DNA of 48,369 nt from Mycolicibacterium sp. (lineage in GTDB: Bacteria > Actinomycetota > Actinomycetes > Mycobacteriales > Mycobacteriaceae), in the NCBI RefSeq assembly GCF_016462545.1, contig NZ_JAEMTA010000036.1:1-48369 (forward strand), written 5' to 3'. The notes beneath the pieces are model-generated. The model searched no databases. It saw only the letters and a list, made by a program, of their open reading frames with translations, and was not told where the DNA came from. The position numbers and the translations under genes are program-made. Below, in pieces: positions 15,455 to 22,658 of the stretch. How positions within the stretch are numbered: position 1 is the first letter of the stretch; each line of letters opens with the position of its first letter.

Positions 15455-16699
15455 GTGACCGACGGGCCGAATCCCACGGCGTGGAAGAACCCCATGGCAT
15501 GGCTGCCCCATTCCATCGCCGAGAGCACCCTGTCGGCCGATCCCGGCCACGACGTCGAGCTCTCGGCCGCATGGAGTCATCTGCTCGAGCGCATGGCGGC
15601 GGCCGAGAAACTCGTGGTCTCGGCGCCGGTCAACAAGAACCGAGTCGACTACGCCACGGGCATGCGTCACCTGATGGTGCTGTTGGCGGTCGGGGTCGAC
15701 CAGGCTCTGCGGGTGGATCCGGATCCGGTGCTCGCCGTCACCCGCGCCAGGATGGACGACGTCGTCACGTGGGGCCTGGAATGCCCCGACTGCGTCTACC
15801 TGAACGCGAGCATGCGGGCCGGCGAGACGTACCGGCTGTTCGGTAACCGGGGCACCGCGAGATACGTTGGCCTGCAGACGATGGACGGCATGACCTCTAC
15901 CGACAATGCTCTCGTCGACGAACTCGAGGTGGATGTCGACGGGAACTTCGAGGTGATCCTGGCGGCCGAGGAACACGACGGCAATTGGCTCCGGCTGGCC
16001 GGCGACCATCCGACGTTGACGGTGCGAAACTTCCTCTACGACTGGGACACCGAGACACTTGCCGCCCTACGGATCGAGCGCATCGGCGGTGCGGCCGAGC
16101 CCAATGAGACCGCCGTCGCCCTCGACGTGTCGGTGTCGCGACAGATGCACGCGGTGGGGGAGTTCGTCTACGACAATCTGAAGTTCTTCCTCGACTTCGG
16201 TGCGATGCCCGACGCCAGCGACTTCATCCCGCCGATGGACATGTCTGCGATGGGCGCGGCAGCCGAGAATCGGCCCGTCATCGGACGATTCGAGCTCGAA
16301 CCCGACGAGGCATTGATCCTCGAAGTGGAACCGCCCAACGGTGTCTACTGGAGCATCTCGCTCGGCAATCCGTGGCTGGAGACCATCCACTACGGTCGTC
16401 ACCAGTCCAGTCTGAACGGCCACCAGGCGGTGGTCGACCCCGACGGGAAGGCGCGCTTCGTGCTCGCAGCGCGGGATCCGGGGGTGGCGAACTGGCTCGA
16501 CACCGCCGGGCACAGCAATGGCGCCATGCTCTTGCGGTGCGTCCGAACGGACACCGCACCCGTCCCGAGCACGCGCGTCGTGAAGATCGACGACGTGGTC
16601 TCGGCGTTGCCTCCCGACACCACCATGATCACGCCCGAGCAGCGGGCCACGGTCATCGACGGTCGCCGCCACGCCGTTCAGGCGAGGTTCTACCGATGA
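15455..16699 (+). CDS. DUF1214-type protein of unknown function
   Basis: A roughly 414-residue protein that I place in the DUF1214 group by its C-terminal half: YWSISLGNPWLETIHYGRHQ, SLNGHQAVVDPDGKARFVLA, GVANWLDTAGHSNGAMLLR. These are beta-rich blocks reminiscent of domains found next to DUF1254. No catalytic function is known. No signal peptide or membrane span is seen. Start choice is uncertain: GTG 15455 or 15449 follow a GGTGGAGA, whereas the upstream in-frame ATG 15380 and TTG 15356 lie inside the putative promoter. Its stop overlaps the sulfotransferase start (ATGA), so the two are probably translated together and may share a substrate. Similar proteins often accompany sulfotransferases and lipid-modifying enzymes in actinobacteria, from memory. 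Confidence 0.7.
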   Translation: MTDGPNPTAWKNPMAWLPHSIAESTLSADPGHDVELSAAWSHLLERMAAAEKLVVSAPVNKNRVDYATGMRHLMVLLAVGVDQALRVDPDPVLAVTRARMDDVVTWGLECPDCVYLNASMRAGETYRLFGNRGTARYVGLQTMDGMTSTDNALVDELEVDVDGNFEVILAAEEHDGNWLRLAGDHPTLTVRNFLYDWDTETLAALRIERIGGAAEPNETAVALDVSVSRQMHAVGEFVYDNLKFFLDFGAMPDASDFIPPMDMSAMGAAAENRPVIGRFELEPDEALILEVEPPNGVYWSISLGNPWLETIHYGRHQSSLNGHQAVVDPDGKARFVLAARDPGVANWLDTAGHSNGAMLLRCVRTDTAPVPSTRVVKIDDVVSALPPDTTMITPEQRATVIDGRRHAVQARFYR

Positions 16700-17841
16700 G
16701 CTTCTCCGCGGACGCACTCGAAGACGGTGCACGGGCCGCAACGGGCCTGGACGACTTCGGCACGCCGTACTACCGGGAGGGCCTCGAGCGCACGGTCGAC
16801 GGACTGAACCACGAAGCCGACCTGAACGATCTCGGCCACGTCATCCAGCACGCCACCATCAGCAACGCCCTCATCCAGCGGCTGAAGATCATCGACACCT
16901 ACAAGCGGCATCCCGAGATCGCCGATGAGGTCGTCGACGGTCCGGTTGTCATCCTCGGTCTACCCCGTACCGGCACAACGGCTTTGGGTCAGCTGGTGGC
17001 CAACGACCCTCAGTTCCGGTCGCTGCGAACGTGGGAATCCCAGGCGCCCACGCCGCCACCGGAGGAGGCCACCCAGTACACCGACCCGCGGATCGCGCAG
17101 GCGGCCGAGGGCATCGCGATGATCGACGGTATGTTCCCGGCCTTCAAGACCATGATGAGCTCGGAGCCCGCAGCCGCGACCGAGTGCCAGGATCTGATGG
17201 GCATGAGCTTTCGGACTTATCACTTCGACGGTGTAGTGCGCGTGCCCAGCTATACCGAGTGGCTGATGGACACCGACATGCGCGAGACCTACGAATACCA
17301 CGAGCAGGTGCTCAAACTGCTGCAGTGGCATTGCAAACCGAACCTGTGGCACCTGCGCACTCCGGTGCACATGTTCGCCCTCGACGCCTTCGTCGACGTA
17401 TACCCCAATGCGAAATTCCTGTGGAGCCATCGTGATCCGGCGAAGGTCCTCGGTTCGGTGTGCAGCCTCATTGCCTACGTCCGCAGCTGGAGCAGCGATC
17501 ACGAGGATCGGCGAGAACTCGGAGCCGAACAGCTGGCCTGGTGGGCCAAGGGGGTCCAACGTGCGATGGACTTCCGCAAGAGGTTCGGTGACGACCGCTT
17601 CGCCGACGTCTCCTTCGCCGACCTGCAGACCGAACCCGTCAAGGCGGTGGCCGACGGCTACGAACGACTCGGCCTCGTCTTCGACGCCGCCGCGCGCGAG
17701 AGGGTTCAGGTGTGGGCCGACGGCCACAGGCCGGGCCAGCGTGGCACTCATGACTACGAGCTGGCCGACTACGGCCTCTCCGAACCTCAGGTGCGAGAGG
17801 CGTTCGCCGACTACCTCGCGACGTATGACGCATCGGCATGA
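16696..17841 (+). CDS. PAPS-dependent sulfotransferase family protein
   Basis: Predicted cytosolic sulfotransferase of 381 residues that would move sulfate from PAPS to a hydroxyl group of an unidentified, probably lipid, acceptor. The 5'-phosphosulfate-binding loop is VVILGLPRTGTTALGQL at about residues 83-99. The 3'-phosphate region is likely FLWSHRDPAKVLGSVCSLI (about residue 240), in which the Arg-Asp-Pro motif is typical. DVSFADLQTEPVKAVADGYERLGL near residue 310 matches the family's C-terminal block. It starts at the ATG overlapping the DUF1214 stop and itself overlaps the TetR start by ATGA, so three genes are coupled. Mycobacteria have many such Stf-like enzymes; the acceptor cannot be read from sequence. 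Confidence 0.85.
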   Translation: MSFSADALEDGARAATGLDDFGTPYYREGLERTVDGLNHEADLNDLGHVIQHATISNALIQRLKIIDTYKRHPEIADEVVDGPVVILGLPRTGTTALGQLVANDPQFRSLRTWESQAPTPPPEEATQYTDPRIAQAAEGIAMIDGMFPAFKTMMSSEPAAATECQDLMGMSFRTYHFDGVVRVPSYTEWLMDTDMRETYEYHEQVLKLLQWHCKPNLWHLRTPVHMFALDAFVDVYPNAKFLWSHRDPAKVLGSVCSLIAYVRSWSSDHEDRRELGAEQLAWWAKGVQRAMDFRKRFGDDRFADVSFADLQTEPVKAVADGYERLGLVFDAAARERVQVWADGHRPGQRGTHDYELADYGLSEPQVREAFADYLATYDASA

Positions 17842-18479
17842 TCGACGACGCCACGAAGTCGCCTCGACGAGTCGACCCCGACCCCCGGGTGCGCAAGACC
17901 ATCATCGCGGCTGCGTCGAAAACTGTTCGCGAGGAGGGCGTTCGGGGTCTGAGCGTGGCCCAGGTACTGAGCCGCGCCGGCATCGGCACGCGCGCGTTCT
18001 ATCGCCACTTCGACTCCAAGGATCAACTGGTATCCGCCGTGTTCCTCGACATGGCCCGCGCCGAGACCCGCCGCCTGCGTAGGCGGATGGCCGCCAGCTC
18101 GGATCCGGTGGACGCCGTCGTGGCGTGGATAGACGGCCGTCTGGACCTCGCGTTCAATGACGACGTGAAGTCCGATCTGCGTCGGATGTCGTTGGAGGCG
18201 CAGTCGCAGATGTTCGCCGCGCCGGAGGTGGTCGGTGCTGCGTACGCCGCGATCATGGCCCCTCTGATCGAGCAACTCGAGCGGGGTGTGGAGCGGGGCT
18301 GCTTCACCGACGTCGATCCCGCCACGCATGCGCTGTCGATCCACGGCGTGCTGTGGTCCAGTGTCGAACGGCACTGGGCGACGGGTGATCAGGACCGCGA
18401 GCGCGTCAGACGAGCCGTCCTGCTGTTCTGCCTACGCGGGCTCGGCATCGCCCGGCCCACCAACCACGTCGATCGATGA
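17838..18479 (+). CDS. TetR-family transcriptional regulator
   Basis: A 213-residue regulator with an N-terminal TetR helix-turn-helix at about residues 22-65 (IIAAASKTVREEGVRGLSVA, GIGTRAFYRHFDSKDQLVSA) and an all-helical ligand-binding C-terminal domain. It starts at the ATG overlapping the sulfotransferase stop. It is the third gene of the operon and is followed 10 bp later by the SDR, so it is co-transcribed with its probable targets. The 17-bp palindrome at 15400-15416 behind the operon promoter is the natural candidate operator, which would make the operon autoregulated and substrate-induced. The inducer is unknown, perhaps the sulfotransferase substrate or an acyl-CoA. Confidence 0.88.
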   Translation: MIDDATKSPRRVDPDPRVRKTIIAAASKTVREEGVRGLSVAQVLSRAGIGTRAFYRHFDSKDQLVSAVFLDMARAETRRLRRRMAASSDPVDAVVAWIDGRLDLAFNDDVKSDLRRMSLEAQSQMFAAPEVVGAAYAAIMAPLIEQLERGVERGCFTDVDPATHALSIHGVLWSSVERHWATGDQDRERVRRAVLLFCLRGLGIARPTNHVDR

Positions 18480-18489
18480 TGGGACGAGC

Positions 18490-19293
18490 ATGGACCTGGG
18501 CCTGAGTGGATCGGCAGCGGTCGTCACCGGCGGGAGCAAGGGCATGGGCCTGGCGATCGCCGAGACCCTTGCAGCAGAGGGCGCCCGCGTCGCCGTGATG
18601 GCGCGGGGTCGAGACGCCCTCGACGCGGCGGTGGAATCACTTCTCGCCGCGGGCGCTCCCGACGCGATCGGGATCGGCGTCGACATGAGCGACGCGGACT
18701 CGATCGTCGCGGGTTTCGCGACCGTGGCAGAGCGCTGGGGTGAACTCAACGCCCTCGTTCACACCATCGGTCCCGGCGACGGGTACTTCGAGGACATGGA
18801 CGACGCGCAATGGGACGCCGCATTCGCGCTGGGCACCATGTCGGGCGTGCGGTGCATCCGCGCGGCGCTTCCCCTGCTGCGGGCCGCGGCGTGGGCACGG
18901 ATCGTGACGTTGTCGGCGCACTCGATCCAGCGGCAGAACCCACGGATCGTGGCGTATACGGCAGCCAAGGCAGCGCTGAGCAGCGTCACCAAGAATCTGT
19001 CGAAGAGCCTTGCCAAGGAAGGCATCCTGGTCAACTGCGTCTGCCCGGGCACCATCGTCACCGCGAGTTTCACCGAGAACCTGAAGGACGTGCTGGCCGC
19101 CGACGGGCTCGATGCCACCGATCCGGTCGACGTGATGACGTGGATCGACGACAACTTTCATCAACCGTGCGACCTCGGTCGGGCGGGTCTGCCGGAGGAG
19201 ATCGCCTCGATCACCACCTACCTGGCGTCCCGGCGCAACGGCTACGTCACCGGAGCCACCGTCAACGTCGACGGCGGCTCGGACTTCATCTGA
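18490..19293 (+). CDS. Short-chain dehydrogenase/reductase (SDR)
   Basis: NAD(P)-dependent oxidoreductase of 267 residues, classical SDR fold. The cofactor loop is VVTGGSKGMGLAIAE (residues about 10-24). The catalytic Ser is in IVTLSAHSIQ and the Tyr/Lys pair in AYTAAKAALSS (about residues 156-163). Then come LVNCVCPGTIVTASF and the C-terminal YVTGATVNVDGGSDF. The usual NNAG motif is replaced by VHTIGPG (about residue 94), a divergence from the standard third motif. It starts at ATG 18490, 10 bp after the TetR stop, and closes the operon, where it could oxidise or reduce the alcohol handled by the sulfotransferase. Its last 8 bp overlap the convergent P450 gene. Confidence 0.88.
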   Translation: MDLGLSGSAAVVTGGSKGMGLAIAETLAAEGARVAVMARGRDALDAAVESLLAAGAPDAIGIGVDMSDADSIVAGFATVAERWGELNALVHTIGPGDGYFEDMDDAQWDAAFALGTMSGVRCIRAALPLLRAAAWARIVTLSAHSIQRQNPRIVAYTAAKAALSSVTKNLSKSLAKEGILVNCVCPGTIVTASFTENLKDVLAADGLDATDPVDVMTWIDDNFHQPCDLGRAGLPEEIASITTYLASRRNGYVTGATVNVDGGSDFI

Positions 19294-20599
19294 CTGCCCG
19301 GTCCTCCGGCGGCGAGCGGCGCACGTACGCGATGTCGCACCGCCCCGCCGCGCGCGCGACGCCGCCGATCTGGGCGGGTACCGGCCGGGGATACTCGTCC
19401 CACTGCGGCGTGATGTCGAAGGTGGCGAGTAGCCGTGTCATGGCCACCGTCATGGCGGCCAGCGAGAACGGCTGTGCGGGGCACGAATGCCTGCCGTGCC
19501 CGAAGGCGGTCACCAGCATCGGGGACGCCAACGCACCCGCGTCCGCGAGGCGGTGGCGGTGCCACCGCTCGGGATCCCAACTCTCCAAGCCGGGTGCCGC
19601 CGACGTGTTGAGCAGGGGGAGCAGCGTGGCGATCGTCCATCCCGGCGGCACGTCGACGACGCAGGCACCCGTGTCGAAGGCGACCGGTGCCAGCACGGCA
19701 CGGGCCATGATCGACCGCTGCGCCAACCGCGTGCTCTCGAGAGCGCAGCGCTGCGCGAGATCCGCATCGCCCGCGGCGACCAGACGGAGTTGCTCCGGAT
19801 GCCCCAGCAGATCGACGACCGCCCAACCCAACGCTGCCATGAGATTGGACATCGACGCGATGTGGATGAGTGCGACGTCCATCGAAATCCCGCGAACGCG
19901 GGATGCCGGGGGCTCGGTCGCCCAGCCATCGACGATGCGAGCGAACAGGTCACCGTCCGGTGGCGGATGCGAATCATGCTGCCGCACTGCATCTTCGATC
20001 ACCTCGGCGATCACGTCCAGGGCGGAGCGCTCGGCAGCCTGGCCGGTGGCGGCGACCGCGGCCATGGCGTCCGGATGGACGAACGCGTCCGACCCGTCGA
20101 GCACGTCGAAGGCGCTCACCAGTCGCTCGAAGGCCTCCCCGTCGGTGCTGCCCGGACCCGCCCACGAGGCCAACCCCATGCGGTGGCCGAGGCGTCGGGT
20201 CAGCCCGAACACGTCGACCTCACCGCGCTCACCCAGCTCCGTCTCGGTGGCGTCGAGGGCGCGGTCGAGGTTGGCCAGGTACGAGGTGACGTCGTCGCGA
20301 CGAAACAGGGAGGTCGGCAAGGTGCGTCGACCGGCGAACACGTCCTCGGGCACCTTGCGGCGCAGCATCAGGTAGTCCGCGACGCCCTTGCTGGCGGCCT
20401 CCTCCGGCAGCGCGTAGAACGATTCGACGCCGGTCGGCGAGAACGCGAAGAGGTAGTGCACGCCACCGCTGCGGATCACGAACGAGTCACCGCACTGCGC
20501 ACGCGCCGCCGCGATGGCCGCCACGGCGTCGTCGACCGGAACGTCCCACGGCAGACCGACGCCCTCGGCCAGGGGCAGGACGTCCAGTGGTCCCGGCAC
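19286..20599 (-). CDS. Cytochrome P450 with atypical I-helix
   Basis: A 437-residue soluble P450. The heme-ligand loop is FGHGRHSCPAQPF with Cys373; the K-helix ExxR is ALESTRL; the PERF-like region is DPERWHRHRL. The I-helix reads HIASMSNLMAALGWAVVDLL: the expected (A/G)Gx(D/E)T(T/S) acid-alcohol pair is absent and an Asn takes its place, a pattern I recall from the CYP7/CYP8 group. The start is taken as GTG 20599, 13 bp after the preceding gene's stop with a GAGG upstream; a longer in-frame form would run into that gene. It is the last gene of the minus-strand pentose-phosphate operon and converges with the SDR gene. Substrate unknown; the reaction could be isomerisation or dehydration rather than hydroxylation. 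Confidence 0.85.
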   Translation of the reverse strand: MPGPLDVLPLAEGVGLPWDVPVDDAVAAIAAARAQCGDSFVIRSGGVHYLFAFSPTGVESFYALPEEAASKGVADYLMLRRKVPEDVFAGRRTLPTSLFRRDDVTSYLANLDRALDATETELGERGEVDVFGLTRRLGHRMGLASWAGPGSTDGEAFERLVSAFDVLDGSDAFVHPDAMAAVAATGQAAERSALDVIAEVIEDAVRQHDSHPPPDGDLFARIVDGWATEPPASRVRGISMDVALIHIASMSNLMAALGWAVVDLLGHPEQLRLVAAGDADLAQRCALESTRLAQRSIMARAVLAPVAFDTGACVVDVPPGWTIATLLPLLNTSAAPGLESWDPERWHRHRLADAGALASPMLVTAFGHGRHSCPAQPFSLAAMTVAMTRLLATFDITPQWDEYPRPVPAQIGGVARAAGRCDIAYVRRSPPEDRAVR

Positions 20600-20612
20600 T
20601 ACGACCGAAACC

Positions 20613-20990
20613 TCACAGACCCGTGCTCTTGCGTACCGCGCTGACTGCGCCGCGGACGGCGTGCTCCGTCGCCGACCACGGCGCCATGACCGACTCGCCA
20701 AGGCCCACGATGCGTTCCACGCGATCGACGATGGCCTCCAGGCGTTCGACGACGCCGATCAGTCGGGGAGCCAATTCGTCGATGCGGGTGATGGTGTCGT
20801 TGAACCGCTCCAGGGTGACGTCCAGGTTGCTCGTCGAGGAGTTGAGGTCGGTCAGCGTCTGCCCGAGATCGCCGAGCAGGGCGTCCACCTGTTCCACGGT
20901 GGCGTCCGCGTTCAATGCGGCCTGCGTCAGTGTCTTGATGCGCTGCCGCGCCGGCGCCTGTCGCCGCCGACCATCACCTGTGTCTGCCAT
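20613..20990 (-). CDS. Small helical/coiled-coil protein (Rv1444c-like)
   Basis: A 125-residue protein of unknown function. After a basic N-terminus (GDGRRRQAPARQRIKTL), residues about 25-95 form a continuous heptad-patterned helix (VEQVDALLGDLGQTLTDLNS, DELAPRLIGVVERLEAIVDR). The C-terminus contains a possible amphipathic helix (VMAPWSATEHAVRGAVSAVR). No signal peptide, membrane span or catalytic motif is visible. ATG 20990 is the start. The gene is 20 bp after pgl in the same direction, matching the position I recall for Rv1444c next to devB/pgl, so association with the pentose-phosphate operon seems conserved. It could be a scaffold or membrane/polyester-surface-binding protein; this is speculation. 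Confidence 0.65.
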   Translation of the reverse strand: MADTGDGRRRQAPARQRIKTLTQAALNADATVEQVDALLGDLGQTLTDLNSSTSNLDVTLERFNDTITRIDELAPRLIGVVERLEAIVDRVERIVGLGESVMAPWSATEHAVRGAVSAVRKSTGL

Positions 20991-21010
20991 GGCACTGAGT
21001 ATGGCGGCTG

Positions 21011-21754
21011 CTACAAGTCTGCCGCGGCCGCTTCGTCGAGGAGCCATACGGTGGCCTCGCGCCCGATCGCTCCGGCGGCGGGCACGTCGTCGGCCGTCGC
21101 GCCTCCGATGGCCGCGGCGACCGCCCCGGCCTTCTCGGCCCCGGCGACCACCAACCACACCTCGCGGGAGCGGGTCACGGCGGGCAACGTCAACGTGATG
21201 CGTTTCGGCGGCGGCTTGGGGGAGTCGGTGACGCCGACGACCAGTCGGTCGGTCTCCCGAGTAGCCGCAGTGTGCGGGAAGAGGGAGTTGACGTGCCCCT
21301 CGCCGCCCATGCCGAGGAGGTGCACGTCGAACGTCGGCGTCGGTTCGCCCTCGGCGGCATTGGCGGCCAGCACTTGTTCGTACGCGATTGCGGCGGCGTC
21401 GATGTCGTCACCGAACTCGCCGTCGCTGGCGGGCATCGCGTGCACGTTGGCGGCGGGGATCGGGATGTGGTCGAGCAGCGCCTCGCGGGCTTGCTTGTCG
21501 TTGCGATCGTCGTCCGCAGCCGGGACGTAGCGGTCGTCACCCCAGAACAGATGCACTAGTGCCCAGTCGATCGCCTCGTCGTGATCGCCGAGGTGCTTCA
21601 GAAGCTTGACGCCCGTGCCTCCGCCGGTCAGGACGACGTAGGCGACACCCCGATCGGAGATGGCTGCGGCGATCGCGAGCACCAGCCTGTCGCCCGCGGC
21701 AGCGACCAATGCATCGGCGTCCGCGTAGGTTTCGATCACGACGTTGTCAGACAT
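21011..21754 (-). CDS. pgl: 6-phosphogluconolactonase
   Basis: Hydrolyses 6-phosphogluconolactone, the product of Zwf, to 6-phosphogluconate. The 247-residue protein belongs to the DevB/SOL type, related to glucosamine-6-phosphate isomerase: VVLTGGGTGVKLLKHL (residues about 40-55), VHLFWGDDRYVPAADDDRN, DVHLLGMGGEGHVNSLFPH with the conserved GxGGxGH, and RITLTLPAVTRSREVWLVV. The start is ATG 21754, which overlaps the opcA stop by 8 bp. It sits after zwf and opcA, as in other actinobacteria, so the oxidative branch is encoded as one translationally coupled unit. M. tuberculosis counterpart: devB (Rv1445c). Confidence 0.95.
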   Translation of the reverse strand: MSDNVVIETYADADALVAAAGDRLVLAIAAAISDRGVAYVVLTGGGTGVKLLKHLGDHDEAIDWALVHLFWGDDRYVPAADDDRNDKQAREALLDHIPIPAANVHAMPASDGEFGDDIDAAAIAYEQVLAANAAEGEPTPTFDVHLLGMGGEGHVNSLFPHTAATRETDRLVVGVTDSPKPPPKRITLTLPAVTRSREVWLVVAGAEKAGAVAAAIGGATADDVPAAGAIGREATVWLLDEAAAADL

Positions 21755-22658
21755 AGTCCACCTCGTCGATCCCCTTGAGCGCCGCGAGGTAGATCTCGTC
21801 GGCATCGAGTCGGCGCAGATCCTCCGCCAGGCAATCGCGAGTCTCCCTGCGCGCCAACGGAAGTTTCGCGTCCGGCTTGGAGGTGCGGGCCAGGGTGGCG
21901 GTGACGCCCTCCTGGGGTCGGCTGAGGGTGATCGTCTCGCTCGCACGGACCAGCTCGACCTTCAGATCGCCGACGGCGCGTGTCACCGGACCGTCGATCC
22001 GGCTGGCCAGCCAGCCCGCCAGGATGTCGAGGGCAGGCTCCTCCTTGCGGCCCGAGACCAGGGCCGACTGAATGTCCTCGTGCGGACCCTGGTCCAGCGC
22101 CGAGGTGAGCATTGCCCGCCAGTAGGTGATGCGGCTCCACGCCAGGTCGGTGTCGCCAGGGGTGTAGCCCTCCAGCCTGCTCTTGATGCAGGCCAGTGGA
22201 TCGGTGCCGTAGGTGGCATCGGTGATCCGGCGAATGGCCAACTGTCCCAACGGATCCTGGGCGGGTACCCGCGGGGAGACGTCGGGCCACCACGCGACGA
22301 CTGGCGTGTCGGGCAGCAGGAACGGTGTCACGACGCTGCTCGCGTGGTCGGCGAGTGGACCCGACAGCTTGAGCACGACGACCTCGCCCGCGCCCGCGTC
22401 GTGGCCGACCCGGATCTGGGCGTCCAGCTTCGCGTCGGGGGCCTCGCGGTCGACGGGAAGGACGACGATCACTCGGCAGGGGTGCTCACGACTGGCGGCG
22501 TTGGCCGCTTCGATGGACTCTTCGAGGACGGTCTCGCTGTCGGGCGCGATGACGAGGGTCAGCACCCGCGCCATGGTGAAGGCGCCGCCTTCCTCGCGAA
22601 GGCCGTCCAACTTCTTGTTGACCGCCGTGGTCGTAGTGGCTTCCAGATCGACGATCAT
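21747..22658 (-). CDS. opcA: Glucose-6-phosphate dehydrogenase assembly protein OpcA
   Basis: Actinobacterial and cyanobacterial partner of glucose-6-phosphate dehydrogenase that activates or assembles the enzyme. The 303-residue protein opens MIVDLEATTTTAVNKKLDGL and has RVLTLVIAP, the core block LPDTPVVAWWPDVSPRVP around residue 120, YTPGDTDLAWSRITYWRAML, and ends in DEIYLAALKGIDEVDYV. All are characteristic of OpcA, which lacks enzymatic motifs. Its ATG follows the zwf stop with no gap, and its stop overlaps pgl by 8 bp. This gene order, zwf-opcA-pgl, supports the assignment strongly. Confidence 0.95.
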   Translation of the reverse strand: MIVDLEATTTTAVNKKLDGLREEGGAFTMARVLTLVIAPDSETVLEESIEAANAASREHPCRVIVVLPVDREAPDAKLDAQIRVGHDAGAGEVVVLKLSGPLADHASSVVTPFLLPDTPVVAWWPDVSPRVPAQDPLGQLAIRRITDATYGTDPLACIKSRLEGYTPGDTDLAWSRITYWRAMLTSALDQGPHEDIQSALVSGRKEEPALDILAGWLASRIDGPVTRAVGDLKVELVRASETITLSRPQEGVTATLARTSKPDAKLPLARRETRDCLAEDLRRLDADEIYLAALKGIDEVDYV

